Shown here piece by piece: positions 42,609 to 51,800 of a stretch of 64,000 nt of DNA. How positions within the stretch are numbered: position 1 is the stretch's first letter; each line of letters begins with the position of its first letter. The DNA is from Selenomonas sp. AE3005 (GTDB taxonomy: Bacteria; Bacillota; Negativicutes; Selenomonadales; Selenomonadaceae), in assembly GCF_905233635.1 (NCBI RefSeq), contig NZ_CAJODG010000002.1, positions 1 through 64,000 on the forward strand, given 5' to 3'. The translations under genes were made by a program, and so were the position numbers. Below the pieces are notes generated by a model that saw nothing but the letters and a program-made list of their open reading frames with translations, was not told where the DNA came from and made no database searches.

Positions 42609-42639
42609 AGAGGCCCGTTGACGTTGTCAACGGGCCTCT
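42609..42639. terminator. Bidirectional hairpin terminator
   Basis: AGAGGCCCGTTGAC pairs perfectly with GTCAACGGGCCTCT around GTT. T-runs are short on both sides. It separates rnhA from the convergent symporter gene. Confidence 0.65.
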
Positions 42640-42648
42640 GTTGTAAAT

Positions 42649-43890
42649 TTACCTGGACTGTGAGGGTGTGCGGAATCTGTCGACGATGGTAGCGCAGGCG
42701 GCGTCACCGGTGATGTTGACGGCGGTGCGCAGCATGTCGAAGATACGGTCTACCCCAAAGAGAATGGGCAGGGCATCGAGAGGAATGCCAGCGGAAACCA
42801 GTACAGCTACTACGAGCAGCGTCGGGCCGGGGACACCGGCCTGGCCTACAGCGCCCAGGGTGCTGGTGATGATGATGGCAATGTACTGCGGCATGGACAG
42901 CTCCATGCCATACATCTGGGCGAGAAAAGTGGCGGCCATAGCGTAATAGGCGGCGTTGCCGTTCATATTGATGGTAGCACCCAGGGGAAGGGCAAAGGAA
43001 GTCGTTTCCTTGGATACGCCCAGCTCAGTGGTGGCCGTGTTCATATTTAGCGGCAGGGTGGCGATGGAAGACGCCGTGGAGAAGGCGAAAACCTGTACCT
43101 TCCACATGCTCTTAAAGAATTTTTTATAACTCGTGCATTGGGAGAACAGAGCTACACTGCCGCCAATCATGCCGTAGGTAACGATGGCCAGCACGGCTAC
43201 ATAGAGGATAATCAGATAAAGAATCTTGGTGAGCACGGCATAGCCAAAGGTGCCAGTGGCATCAGCCATCAGACAGAAAACACCGATGGGAGCCGTGTAC
43301 ATAATGCCGGTCATAATTTTGATAAATAATTCCGTCAGGTAATTAAAGAAATTCAATACAAAATTCTTTTTGTGTTCCTCCAGATAAGTGGCGGCAAAAC
43401 CCATAAAGAGCGCAAATACGATGATTTGCAGTATATTGCCATCTACCAGTGCCTGGAAAGGATTAGTGGGGACAAAGCCCGTGACCGTTTCCCAAAAGCC
43501 GGGAATATGAGTGCTTTCCTCGATATGCTCAACATGAATGGCTGCATCGGACAGCGTGCCCATTTCAATGCCGCGGCCTGGTTGGAAGATTTCACTGGCG
43601 GCCAGTCCCAGGGCTACGGCGACAGCAGTGGTGACGGCGTAGTACGCAAAGGTCAACAGACCAATTTTTCCGGCATTACCGGACCTGCCCAGCGAGGCAG
43701 CGCCGCCAATTAAGGAAAAGAGAACCAGCGGAACAACAATCATTTTGATGAGCTGCATGAAAAGATTGCCCAAGGGTGCGAACATCTGCGCGTCTTTCCC
43801 CAGAATCAGGCCGGTGACGGCACCAAGGATGGTGGCGGCAATAATCCATAGTCCGAGCCTGTCGAGGCTGCTGTGTTTGTTTTCTGACAT
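42649..43890 (-). CDS. Dicarboxylate/amino acid:cation symporter (DAACS, GltP-like)
   Basis: The 413-residue inner-membrane protein has eight or so hydrophobic helices with re-entrant loops. The hallmark motifs are present: the serine-rich AFSTASSIATLPLNM, then PLGATINMNGNAAYYA, and the later GIPLDALPILFGVDRIFDMLRT. It imports glutamate, aspartate or C4-dicarboxylates with sodium or protons; which cannot be decided. It is a single gene ending at a hairpin terminator, and a repeat copy lies 20 bases upstream of its start. Confidence 0.92.
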   Translation of the reverse strand: MSENKHSSLDRLGLWIIAATILGAVTGLILGKDAQMFAPLGNLFMQLIKMIVVPLVLFSLIGGAASLGRSGNAGKIGLLTFAYYAVTTAVAVALGLAASEIFQPGRGIEMGTLSDAAIHVEHIEESTHIPGFWETVTGFVPTNPFQALVDGNILQIIVFALFMGFAATYLEEHKKNFVLNFFNYLTELFIKIMTGIMYTAPIGVFCLMADATGTFGYAVLTKILYLIILYVAVLAIVTYGMIGGSVALFSQCTSYKKFFKSMWKVQVFAFSTASSIATLPLNMNTATTELGVSKETTSFALPLGATINMNGNAAYYAMAATFLAQMYGMELSMPQYIAIIITSTLGAVGQAGVPGPTLLVVAVLVSAGIPLDALPILFGVDRIFDMLRTAVNITGDAACATIVDRFRTPSQSR

Positions 43891-43909
43891 AAATAAACCT
43901 CCCCAAATT

Positions 43910-44029
43910 ATAACGCCGTTGTTCCAGTTTTGCCATAGGCAAAACTTCCTCTTGGCGTTTCAACGAGGCGGGAGATATGCTCGCCGCCTGTTTTTGTATT
44001 CGTGGGGGGACATTTTCTTGCCTCGTTAT
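43910..44029 (-). repeat. Interspersed palindromic repeat, copy 4 (about 120 bp)
   Basis: Reverse orientation: ATAACGCCGTTGTTCCAG at the left, TTGCCTCGTTAT at the right. The AGTTTTGCC hairpin is intact; the CCACCTCAGCAGGTGG hairpin is mostly deleted. It sits upstream of the symporter gene. Confidence 0.9.
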
Positions 44030-44049
44030 AAAACGGTTGTTGACGCAGA

Positions 44050-44088
44050 AAGCCGCATGCATACCCCGTGGGATATGGCATGCGGCTT
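44050..44088. other. Strong hairpin of unknown role
   Basis: AAGCCGCATGC pairs perfectly with GCATGCGGCTT, with further ACCC/GGGA pairing inside. There is no T-run on either side. It sits in the gap between the symporter gene and mlaE; the rest of that gap to 44304 shows only AT-rich sequence. Confidence 0.6.
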
Positions 44089-44304
44089 CATTGCACGATT
44101 TATGATGTTTACATTTTAACATCTTATAACGTTTTTGTCTACTGTTGGTGGAGAAAAATGTCAATAATCTTGTGCGCTGGTATTGGGGCTGACAGGTGGT
44201 AAATCTTGAAATTTTATCGAAAAAATAGTACACTTATATTTACTAATTGTCTTAAGCCTGTTAAAATCAAAGGGTGGTAAATACGAGGAAAGGAGGCACG
44301 TTGG

Positions 44305-45069
44305 ATGCGTTATTTAGATTTGCTAGGCGCGTGGGTTATAGCGCGTTTGTCTGAATTTGGCACCATCGTACTCTTATATCGTGAAACTTTTCAGGAGTTA
44401 TGCCACAAGCCGCGTATCAAACATATTTTGGCGCAGATGTCACATCTGGGTGTGGACTCCCTGTTGATTGTGAGCCTCACCCTGCTTTTTACAGGGGCGG
44501 TGTTTGCGCTGCAGACGGCAGATATTTTGATTCGGTTCGGTGCCCAAAGCACCGTCGGCGGTATTATTTCCGTCGCTATTGGCCGTGAATTAGGACCAGT
44601 GCTGGTCGGGGTGGTATGTGCCGGCCGGGTGGGGGCGGCTATTACGGCTGAGATTTCCACAATGAAGGTCACCGAGCAGATTGATGCCCTGCGCGTTATG
44701 GCGGTAAACCCGGTCAATTATCTTATCGTGCCGCGTATGCTGGCCTGCATGCTGGTGGTGCCGCTATTGACGGTGTTTGGTGATGTGGTCGGTGTTTTGG
44801 GCGGTTATCTGGTGGCGGTATATTACTCCGACATCAGCTCGTTCAGTTACATCAATTCCATCAATACTTTTGCGGACGTCTTTGACCTGACAGGCGGTAT
44901 GATCAAGGCAATATTTTTCGGCAATGTCATTGCGGTGCTGGGCTGCTATTATGGTCTGCACTGTCCTGCCGGGGCCGAAGGTGTAGGTAAGGCCACCACG
45001 CGTACTGTGGTGACATCCATAATTGTGATTTTTATCTTGAATGCCGCGCTGACCTTTGTTTTGTACTAA
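44305..45069 (+). CDS. mlaE: MlaE-type lipid ABC transporter permease
   Basis: The 254-residue inner-membrane permease has four or five helices and the MlaE signature around FGAQSTVGGIISVAIGRELGPVL, followed by AAITAEISTMKVTEQIDALRVM. It forms the membrane core of the MCE transporter that moves phospholipids between the inner and outer membranes. AAAGGAGG lies eight bases before the ATG. The ATPase and MCE genes follow in one operon, with only short gaps or overlaps. Confidence 0.94.
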   Translation: MRYLDLLGAWVIARLSEFGTIVLLYRETFQELCHKPRIKHILAQMSHLGVDSLLIVSLTLLFTGAVFALQTADILIRFGAQSTVGGIISVAIGRELGPVLVGVVCAGRVGAAITAEISTMKVTEQIDALRVMAVNPVNYLIVPRMLACMLVVPLLTVFGDVVGVLGGYLVAVYYSDISSFSYINSINTFADVFDLTGGMIKAIFFGNVIAVLGCYYGLHCPAGAEGVGKATTRTVVTSIIVIFILNAALTFVLY

Positions 45070-45091
45070 AAAAGGTTTGCAGGAGGATAAT

Positions 45092-45841
45092 ATGATTCGG
45101 TTGTCGAATGTATCTAAGGTCTACGATGGCAAATATGCTCTGCATGATGTCAGCCTGACGATAAAAAAAGGGGAAACATTGGCTGTTATCGGCGGTTCCG
45201 GTTCCGGCAAGAGTACCCTGTTGCAGCTGCTCGTGGGGCTTATTCGTCCTGATAGTGGGGAAATCTTCATAGACGGACAGGATATTACCAAGCTTTCAGA
45301 GAAAGAAATGGATAAGGTTCGTCTTAACATGGGCATGGTGTTTCAGTATTCAGCGCTGTTTGATTCCATGACCGTCGGGGAAAATGTGGCCTTTGGCCTG
45401 CGGGAACATAAGCATTTGCCCGAGGCGGAAATTCAGCGGATTATCAAAGAGAAACTGGAACTGGTGGGTCTCTATGGCGTGGAGAATAAACTGCCGGGAG
45501 AATTGTCCGGCGGCATGAAAAAAAGAGTCGGCCTGGCCCGGGCGATTGCGTTTGGCCCGGAAATCATCTTTTATGATGAGCCGAGTTCCGGCCTGGACCC
45601 CATCACCACGGCGAAAATTGATGAACTGATTGTAGACATGCAGAATAAACTCGCCGTTACGTCCGTGGTGGTCACGCACGATATGGCCAGCGCCTGCCGC
45701 ATCGCTGACCGCATTGCCATGGTTTACGAGGGCGAACTTATCGCTGTAGATACGGTGGAGAATTTTAAACAGATAAAGGATGAACGTGTGCAGGCCTTTT
45801 TCCGGACGCTGCACATTGCAAAGGAGGGGCAGACGGCATGA
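45092..45841 (+). CDS. mlaF: MlaF-type lipid ABC transporter ATPase
   Basis: The 249-residue ATPase has Walker A GGSGSGKST near residue 37, the Q-loop GMVFQYSALFDSMTVGEN, signature LSGGMKKRVGLARA, and Walker B IIFYDEPSSGLDP. It energises the MlaE permease from the cytoplasm. The ATG at 45092 follows GCAGGAGG. The gene overlaps mlaD by four bases (ATGA). Confidence 0.95.
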   Translation: MIRLSNVSKVYDGKYALHDVSLTIKKGETLAVIGGSGSGKSTLLQLLVGLIRPDSGEIFIDGQDITKLSEKEMDKVRLNMGMVFQYSALFDSMTVGENVAFGLREHKHLPEAEIQRIIKEKLELVGLYGVENKLPGELSGGMKKRVGLARAIAFGPEIIFYDEPSSGLDPITTAKIDELIVDMQNKLAVTSVVVTHDMASACRIADRIAMVYEGELIAVDTVENFKQIKDERVQAFFRTLHIAKEGQTA

Positions 45842-47121
45842 CAACAGAGGCAAAGGTGGGAGCATTCACCCTGGCTGGTCTGGCCTTATTTGCAGGCGTC
45901 GTTATCATGTTGAGTGGTTTTAAGCTGGGCGGCGATAAGGGCTATACCTTATATGCCGGTTTTAAACAGGTGGTGGGCATTGAACCACAGTCACTGGTCA
46001 GACTTTCCGGTGTGCCTGTGGGCAGTGTTGAATCCGTGAACAACGATGGACGCGGTGTTACGGTGACCATGCGCATAAACAGCGATGTTAAAATACCGCA
46101 GAACTCGCAGGTGGTTGTAGGCGCTGCCGGGGTTATGGGGGACAAGTTCATCAATATCCTGCCCGGTGATGATAACAACGGCTGGGTGGAAGATGGCGAC
46201 TACCTGCAGGGACAGGATGAAGTCGGCATGGATGACATGATGCAGAGTATGATAAAGCTGGCGGCTGAAGCGCAAAATCTGCTGGAAGGCATGAATAAAG
46301 TTATCGGCAATGGCGATTTCCAGGCATCGTTTATTCAGATGGCCATAAACATGCGTGATACCACAGCGCATATAAAAGGCATTACGGCGGCTCTGGAAAA
46401 CATTGCTGTCAGCAATCAGAGCAATATCAGCCAGCTGCTTGGCAACCTTAATATGGCTACTGGCAGTTTGAATCGAACTATGAACTCCGTCGAGGCGATG
46501 ATGGCAAATCTGGCCACTGTAGGCGCTGACCCGCAGACGGCGGAGAATCTGCGTCTGACCTTGGATAATATCGCTAAGTCCAGTGAGCAAATCAGAATTA
46601 TCACGGAAGGTGTAGCCAAGATAGCTGGCGACGAAAAGACCGTGGAAGATACGAAAAAGATAATTCATAACGCCCGTGAACTTACGGAAAAAGCTAAAGA
46701 TGTAAAAAAGCAGCTGGACTCCATTAAAACCGAAGCCAGCGTTGATGTTTTATACAGCGGCGGCCGCCGGGACTGGGAAACCAATCTGAACTTTATGGTG
46801 GGAATGGAACAAGGCCCGTTCCTCAACATGGGCGTTGAAGATATCGGCGAACACAACCGGATGAATTTTCAGGTGGGCAGCCGCCGGGGAAACCTGGCAG
46901 CCCGAGCCGGAGCCATTCATGGCGAGGCTGGTGTAGGGCTTGACGCTTATGCTGGCAAAAATTTCAAGCTTTCCGCTGACGCCTATAAATTTAATGATTT
47001 CTCCCTGCGCTTGGGTGCTCAGTATCGTATTGTCGGGGACACCTGGCTGATGGGACAGTGGCGGGATGTAAATCACAGTGACCGCAGAGCGGCTTACATA
47101 GGCCTGAAACAGGCATTTTAA
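45838..47121 (+). CDS. mlaD: MlaD-type MCE protein with C-terminal outer-membrane-barrel-like domain
   Basis: The 427-residue protein is about twice the length of E. coli MlaD. A membrane anchor (LAGLALFAGVVIMLSGF, residues 12-28) is followed by an MCE domain at about 38-115 (LYAGFKQVVGIEPQSLVRLS). A helical region covers 135-295, and a beta-rich region covers 300-427 with alternating hydrophobic strands that ends in AYIGLKQAF, a C-terminal Phe like those of outer-membrane barrels. Such trans-envelope MlaD proteins have been described in Veillonella. It probably bridges the inner and outer membranes for phospholipid transfer. The barrel is inferred by eye. Confidence 0.85.
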   Translation: MTTEAKVGAFTLAGLALFAGVVIMLSGFKLGGDKGYTLYAGFKQVVGIEPQSLVRLSGVPVGSVESVNNDGRGVTVTMRINSDVKIPQNSQVVVGAAGVMGDKFINILPGDDNNGWVEDGDYLQGQDEVGMDDMMQSMIKLAAEAQNLLEGMNKVIGNGDFQASFIQMAINMRDTTAHIKGITAALENIAVSNQSNISQLLGNLNMATGSLNRTMNSVEAMMANLATVGADPQTAENLRLTLDNIAKSSEQIRIITEGVAKIAGDEKTVEDTKKIIHNARELTEKAKDVKKQLDSIKTEASVDVLYSGGRRDWETNLNFMVGMEQGPFLNMGVEDIGEHNRMNFQVGSRRGNLAARAGAIHGEAGVGLDAYAGKNFKLSADAYKFNDFSLRLGAQYRIVGDTWLMGQWRDVNHSDRRAAYIGLKQAF

Positions 47122-47193
47122 TTAAGAAGATAATCCCAGCCGCAAGGGCGGCTTTAAATAATAAACCTATTAGAGATTGAGGAGGAATTTGTC

Positions 47194-48771
47194 TTGAGTA
47201 AAAAACATTTTTATAAAAAATTAACGGCTATGGTTTTAGGCGGTTTGCTGACCGTTTCTACAGGTACGGCGCTGGCTGCCAACACGGTGCAGTTAAACCT
47301 GAATGACGCAGTGCAGATGGCTATGGAGAACAACCGCAGCATCAAGAGTGCCTTGGCTGACGTGGATGTAGCCAAGTGGAACCTGTCCAAATACCGCCGT
47401 CAGACTGGTGTTACGATAGGTCTGTCTTCGGCTTTTAATCGTGCTAACGATACTGTGGCTTCAACTCATGTAGACAATAAGTATTTTACCAACAGTGCCA
47501 GTGCGTCGATACCTTTGTATAATTTCTCCCTGCGCAGCGGCATCGAGGCAGCAGGCTATGGCCTGAACGCTGCTGATGTGACGCTCGAAAACACCAAGCA
47601 GAGCGTGCGCTATAGTGCTACTGAAGGTTATTACAATGTGCTGAACTACAAGAACCTTATCAAGGTGCAGGAAGACTCGGTCAAGGCTTATCAGGAACAT
47701 CTGGACAATGTTAATGCCCAGTATCGTGTAGGTACGGTCGCCAAGTCTGACGTACTGTCCTCACAGGTAAACCTGGCTAATGCCCAGCAGTCCCTGACCA
47801 CGGCACAGAACAATTACGATATTGCGGTGGCCACGCTGAATAATATTGTCGGCCTGCCCACGGATACGGTGCTGAAAATTGATGACCAGTTGAAACATTC
47901 GTCCTATAATCTGGATTTAAATGACTGTACTAACTATGCCCTGAACAATCGCGCTGACGGTGCGGCTGCCTACTATGCTGTAAAGCAGGCAGAGGCCGGC
48001 ATTAACACGGCTAAGGCCGGCTGGTATCCGACGGTGACGGCATCCGGCTCGACGTCTATTGAAGGCAAGAACGCTTTTGGCAATGACACGGACACCTGGG
48101 TATTTGGGGCCACGGCCTCCTGGAATATCTTTGACAATGGTGTAACTACGGCTAATGTAAATTCCGCCGAGGCATCACTGGTAAAAGCACAGGAAAACCT
48201 GCATCAGAAAGATGAGGCCATTCAGCTGGATGTACGCACGGCCTTCTTGAACCTGCAGGCTGCGGAAAAGAACATCAAGACCACGGAAGTGGCTGTGGAA
48301 CAGGCCCGGGAAGATTTAAAGATTGCTAATGTACGCTATGCGGCCGGTGTTGGTACAAACCTTGACGTTATGGATGCCACGGAAAAAATGACGGCAGCCC
48401 AGACCAATTACTACACGGCGCTGTATAGGTACAATGTTTCCAAGGCTGCTCTGGATAAGGCTATGGGCATTCCTGTGGATATCAATGTGGCTAAATATAA
48501 GACCTCCCAGATGGAGGGCAACCGGGTGAAGAAGGTTCGTAACGATGCCAAAGTTACGGAAAATCCCGTACTGGAACTGACGCAGGCGGCTAAGCAGGCC
48601 TCGAAGGAAGAGGCTAAAGCCAATCGTCAGGCTGAACGTGAAGTTGCGGCCAAAGCCAGCAAGAAACAGCAGCCTGTACAGCAGGAAAAAGCCGCAGAAA
48701 CCAAGCCTGCGGCTCCTGCTCAGGAACAGGCTGCCAGCACCAGTACGGTGGCCAATGAAATGGCTAAATAA
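47194..48771 (+). CDS. TolC-family outer-membrane efflux protein
   Basis: The 525-residue protein has a signal peptide (KLTAMVLGGLLTVSTGTALA) and the TolC-type OEP duplicated domain. LNLNDAVQMAMENNRSIKSA opens the first repeat and LDLNDCTNYALNNRADGAAA the second, both followed by coiled-coil helices. The C-terminal 80 residues form a tail rich in Ala, Lys, Glu and Gln not typical of E. coli TolC. The TTG start follows GAGGAGG. No efflux pump or adaptor gene is adjacent, so it may serve several transporters. It lies in the envelope cluster between mlaD and tamB. Confidence 0.88.
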   Translation: MSKKHFYKKLTAMVLGGLLTVSTGTALAANTVQLNLNDAVQMAMENNRSIKSALADVDVAKWNLSKYRRQTGVTIGLSSAFNRANDTVASTHVDNKYFTNSASASIPLYNFSLRSGIEAAGYGLNAADVTLENTKQSVRYSATEGYYNVLNYKNLIKVQEDSVKAYQEHLDNVNAQYRVGTVAKSDVLSSQVNLANAQQSLTTAQNNYDIAVATLNNIVGLPTDTVLKIDDQLKHSSYNLDLNDCTNYALNNRADGAAAYYAVKQAEAGINTAKAGWYPTVTASGSTSIEGKNAFGNDTDTWVFGATASWNIFDNGVTTANVNSAEASLVKAQENLHQKDEAIQLDVRTAFLNLQAAEKNIKTTEVAVEQAREDLKIANVRYAAGVGTNLDVMDATEKMTAAQTNYYTALYRYNVSKAALDKAMGIPVDINVAKYKTSQMEGNRVKKVRNDAKVTENPVLELTQAAKQASKEEAKANRQAEREVAAKASKKQQPVQQEKAAETKPAAPAQEQAASTSTVANEMAK

Positions 48772-48816
48772 CCATGACAAGATACTGCCCTGGGCAGGGC
48801 GCTTGAGGAGACAGCA

Positions 48817-51800
48817 ATGAAGGTAAAGACCTGGAAAATATGGGCACTGGCTTGCGGCCTGCTGATAATGGCTGTGAGTGGCTTTTGGTACTATACGCAG
48901 ACGAAAAACTTCATGGCAGCAGTCGGGGGGAAAGTGTCCCAGCTGGCCTCTCAAGCGTTGGAAACCGAGGTAGAAATTGGGGAAATAGAGGTAAATTCCC
49001 TTAGTGATATCAAACTGCATAACCTGACTATCTACGACAAGCAGGCGGAGCTGATTGCCCGTGCCGATGAGGCACGGGTCAGCTATCGCCTGCTTGCGGC
49101 GGTTTCAGACCCTGCAGATGCGGTAAAGGAAATTTCGGTAACCGGCGTAAAGGCCGTGCTTACCGAACGGGCTGATGGCAGCTGGAATGTGCAGGATTTG
49201 TTGTCGGGTGAATCCAGTAATCAGGAGTTTCATGGCAAGGTGACGGTAGCAGACGGACAGTTAACTGTCCGCCGGCAGGGGCAGGAACTTCAGCTGGATA
49301 ATGTGCAGGCGGCAGTGGATATGGGGACGTATCCTGTGGCCAAAGCAAAATTTTCCGCAAATAATGCCGGGGCTGACCTGGCCGGCACGGCGACCATATC
49401 TGACAGCCGTCAGATAATCAATGCCAAGGTGTCTGGTGCTGACTTAGCCAACTACATCCGCTATCTGCCACAGGGGCTGCTGCCGGACAATGTTGTCATC
49501 AAGGGCGGCAGAATTGAACAGGGCAGTTTTAATCTTTATCGCAGGGAGGATAATATTTCCTTTAGCGGTGACGTGGATTTACGTGAGGGCGCAGTAACTG
49601 TTGAAGGTACGGATATTGAGCATATCACCGGCCATGCGGCGTTTACCAACGAAGAACTGCTGCTGAATGCCCAGGCGGAAAGCAACGGGCAAAAAGCCAG
49701 CGTTCATGGCAAAATAAAACATTTGCAGACTGTGCCGTACATGGAACTGGAGGCTGCGGGGGAAGAGTTCGACCCCAGCAGGATTTTACAAAACATACCG
49801 TATAGTGGCGGCGTAAACTTCAAGGCCAAGATTACAGGCGCTTTCAGTAATCCCAGCATTGACGGCCGGGTAGAGGTGCCGGCCGGTCAGGCTATGGACG
49901 TGCCCTTTAGCGGCGGCGTGGCAGAGGTCCGCTATCAGGATAAGAATCTCTTTGTGCGGAATTTTGCTGCGCTGGTGATGGGCGGCAAGGTCAGCGGTGA
50001 ACTGGTATTATCTACAGAAAACCTTGGTTACACTGCACATGTAAAAGTTGAAGACCTGGATGTTGCCCAGGCTGCAGGAATGGTGCCGAATTTGGCCGGC
50101 GCGGCGGGACGTCTGTCCGCGGACCTCGGGGGCAATGGTATAGGCGCGGATATGAGCACGCTGCAGCTTTACGGCAGTGCCAGCCTGAAAAATGCCGCTT
50201 ATCAGGGCTTGCAGGTGGACAGCGCCAGCGCGTCCCTGCATTTGTCTGATGATGATTTGCAGATAGATTATTTAAGCCTGAATATGCCCAATCACAGCAG
50301 TTTGGGCGTAGAAGGCTCAATCCTGGATATGCGCGGCCAGGCCAAACTGAATCTGGATTTCTATGGCGGTCATGTTGACTTGTCACAGTTCCGTAATATC
50401 GATGAACGCATTGACCTGTCAGGATTGGCTGATTTCAAGGGTACGGTGCGGGGCGGCCGCCATAATCCCCGGGTGGAGATAAAATTTGCCGGCAATCATG
50501 GGCGTATCTTTAAGCAGCCTTATGACAGTCTGAAATTTGCGGCCAGTGGCAGTCTGGACGGTGTCGGTATTGACGATTTCCTGATGGAGAAGGATGGCAA
50601 GGAAGTCTGGCGGGCTGCCGGTTCGGTAGGTTTTACCGGTGATAAAAAAATCAATTTGCAGCTCGATACCATGGGCGCCCGTATGGAAGATATCATGGCT
50701 TTGATAGCACCTGACCAGCCACTGACGGGTAATGTGGACAATATTATCAAGGTCACAGGCACACTGGATAAGCCGCAGGCTGTGGGCTATATTCACTTTT
50801 ATCGCGGCAGTTATCATGGCATGCTGCTGTCCGGTATGGACGGGGATTACTTCCTTGAAAACGGTGTTCTGCGCCTGCAGGATTTCCATGCTTATTCGCC
50901 GATGATTGATATGGTCTTAAATGGCAATTTGATTACAGCTACGCAGGCGCTGGACATGGAAGTTGAGGCGCAGGATATTGACCTGAAACGCGTGCAGCAT
51001 AAACTGCCGTATGAAGTCAGCGGTCATGGCACGTTTAAAGGTAAAATTTTAGGGACAGTTCAGCGCCCGGAATTTTACGGCCTGCTCGATGCGCCGCAAA
51101 TTATCCTGAATGACCAGGTGATTGACAACCTGCATGGCATGGTAAAATATCGTAATGACAAATTTGACATTGACCATTTCGGTTTTGAACAGCAGGGCGG
51201 CACCTATGATATGGAGCTGAGCTACGATACGCAAAGTGAGGCGCTGGATGGCGATGTGGTGATTGCCGGCGCAGAAATCAGTGCGGTGGCGGCGCTGGTC
51301 AACCAGAAAACGGAGGTAATCTCCGGTAAGGCCGATTTGACGGCGCATATCGGCGGTACAGCTGGTAATCCCAGCGTGAAGGTAAACGGCAATATTGAGC
51401 AGGGGCTGGCCGGCGGCTATGACATTCACGGTGTAGCGGTCGATATGCAGCTTATCAATAGAATCCTGTACATCAACCAGCTTAAGGGCAGCCAGGGGGA
51501 CGAGGGCACATTTGCGGCCTCCGGCACAGTGGCTTTGGATGGCCCCATTGCAGCAAAATTTACCGCGCAGCAGCTTGATTTTGGCATGTTCACCGGTCTG
51601 GCCGGGGTGAAAGCCCAGGGCGTAACCGGTAAAGCAGATATTGAGGCCGAGTTGGGCGGGTACATAAATAATCCGTCGGCCGACGTGACCTTGAAGGCTG
51701 TAAATGGCGGTATTCAGGGAGCTGCTTTTGACAGCATGACCGGACAGGTAAACCTGAAAAATGGTTTGCTAAGCGTAAAAAGCCTGCGCGTGAACAAGCA

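Noticed and set aside
44050..44088. Terminator for the symporter or mla operon
   Set aside because: The stem is strong, but there is no T-run on either strand and it lies upstream of both genes, so I list it only as a hairpin of unknown role.
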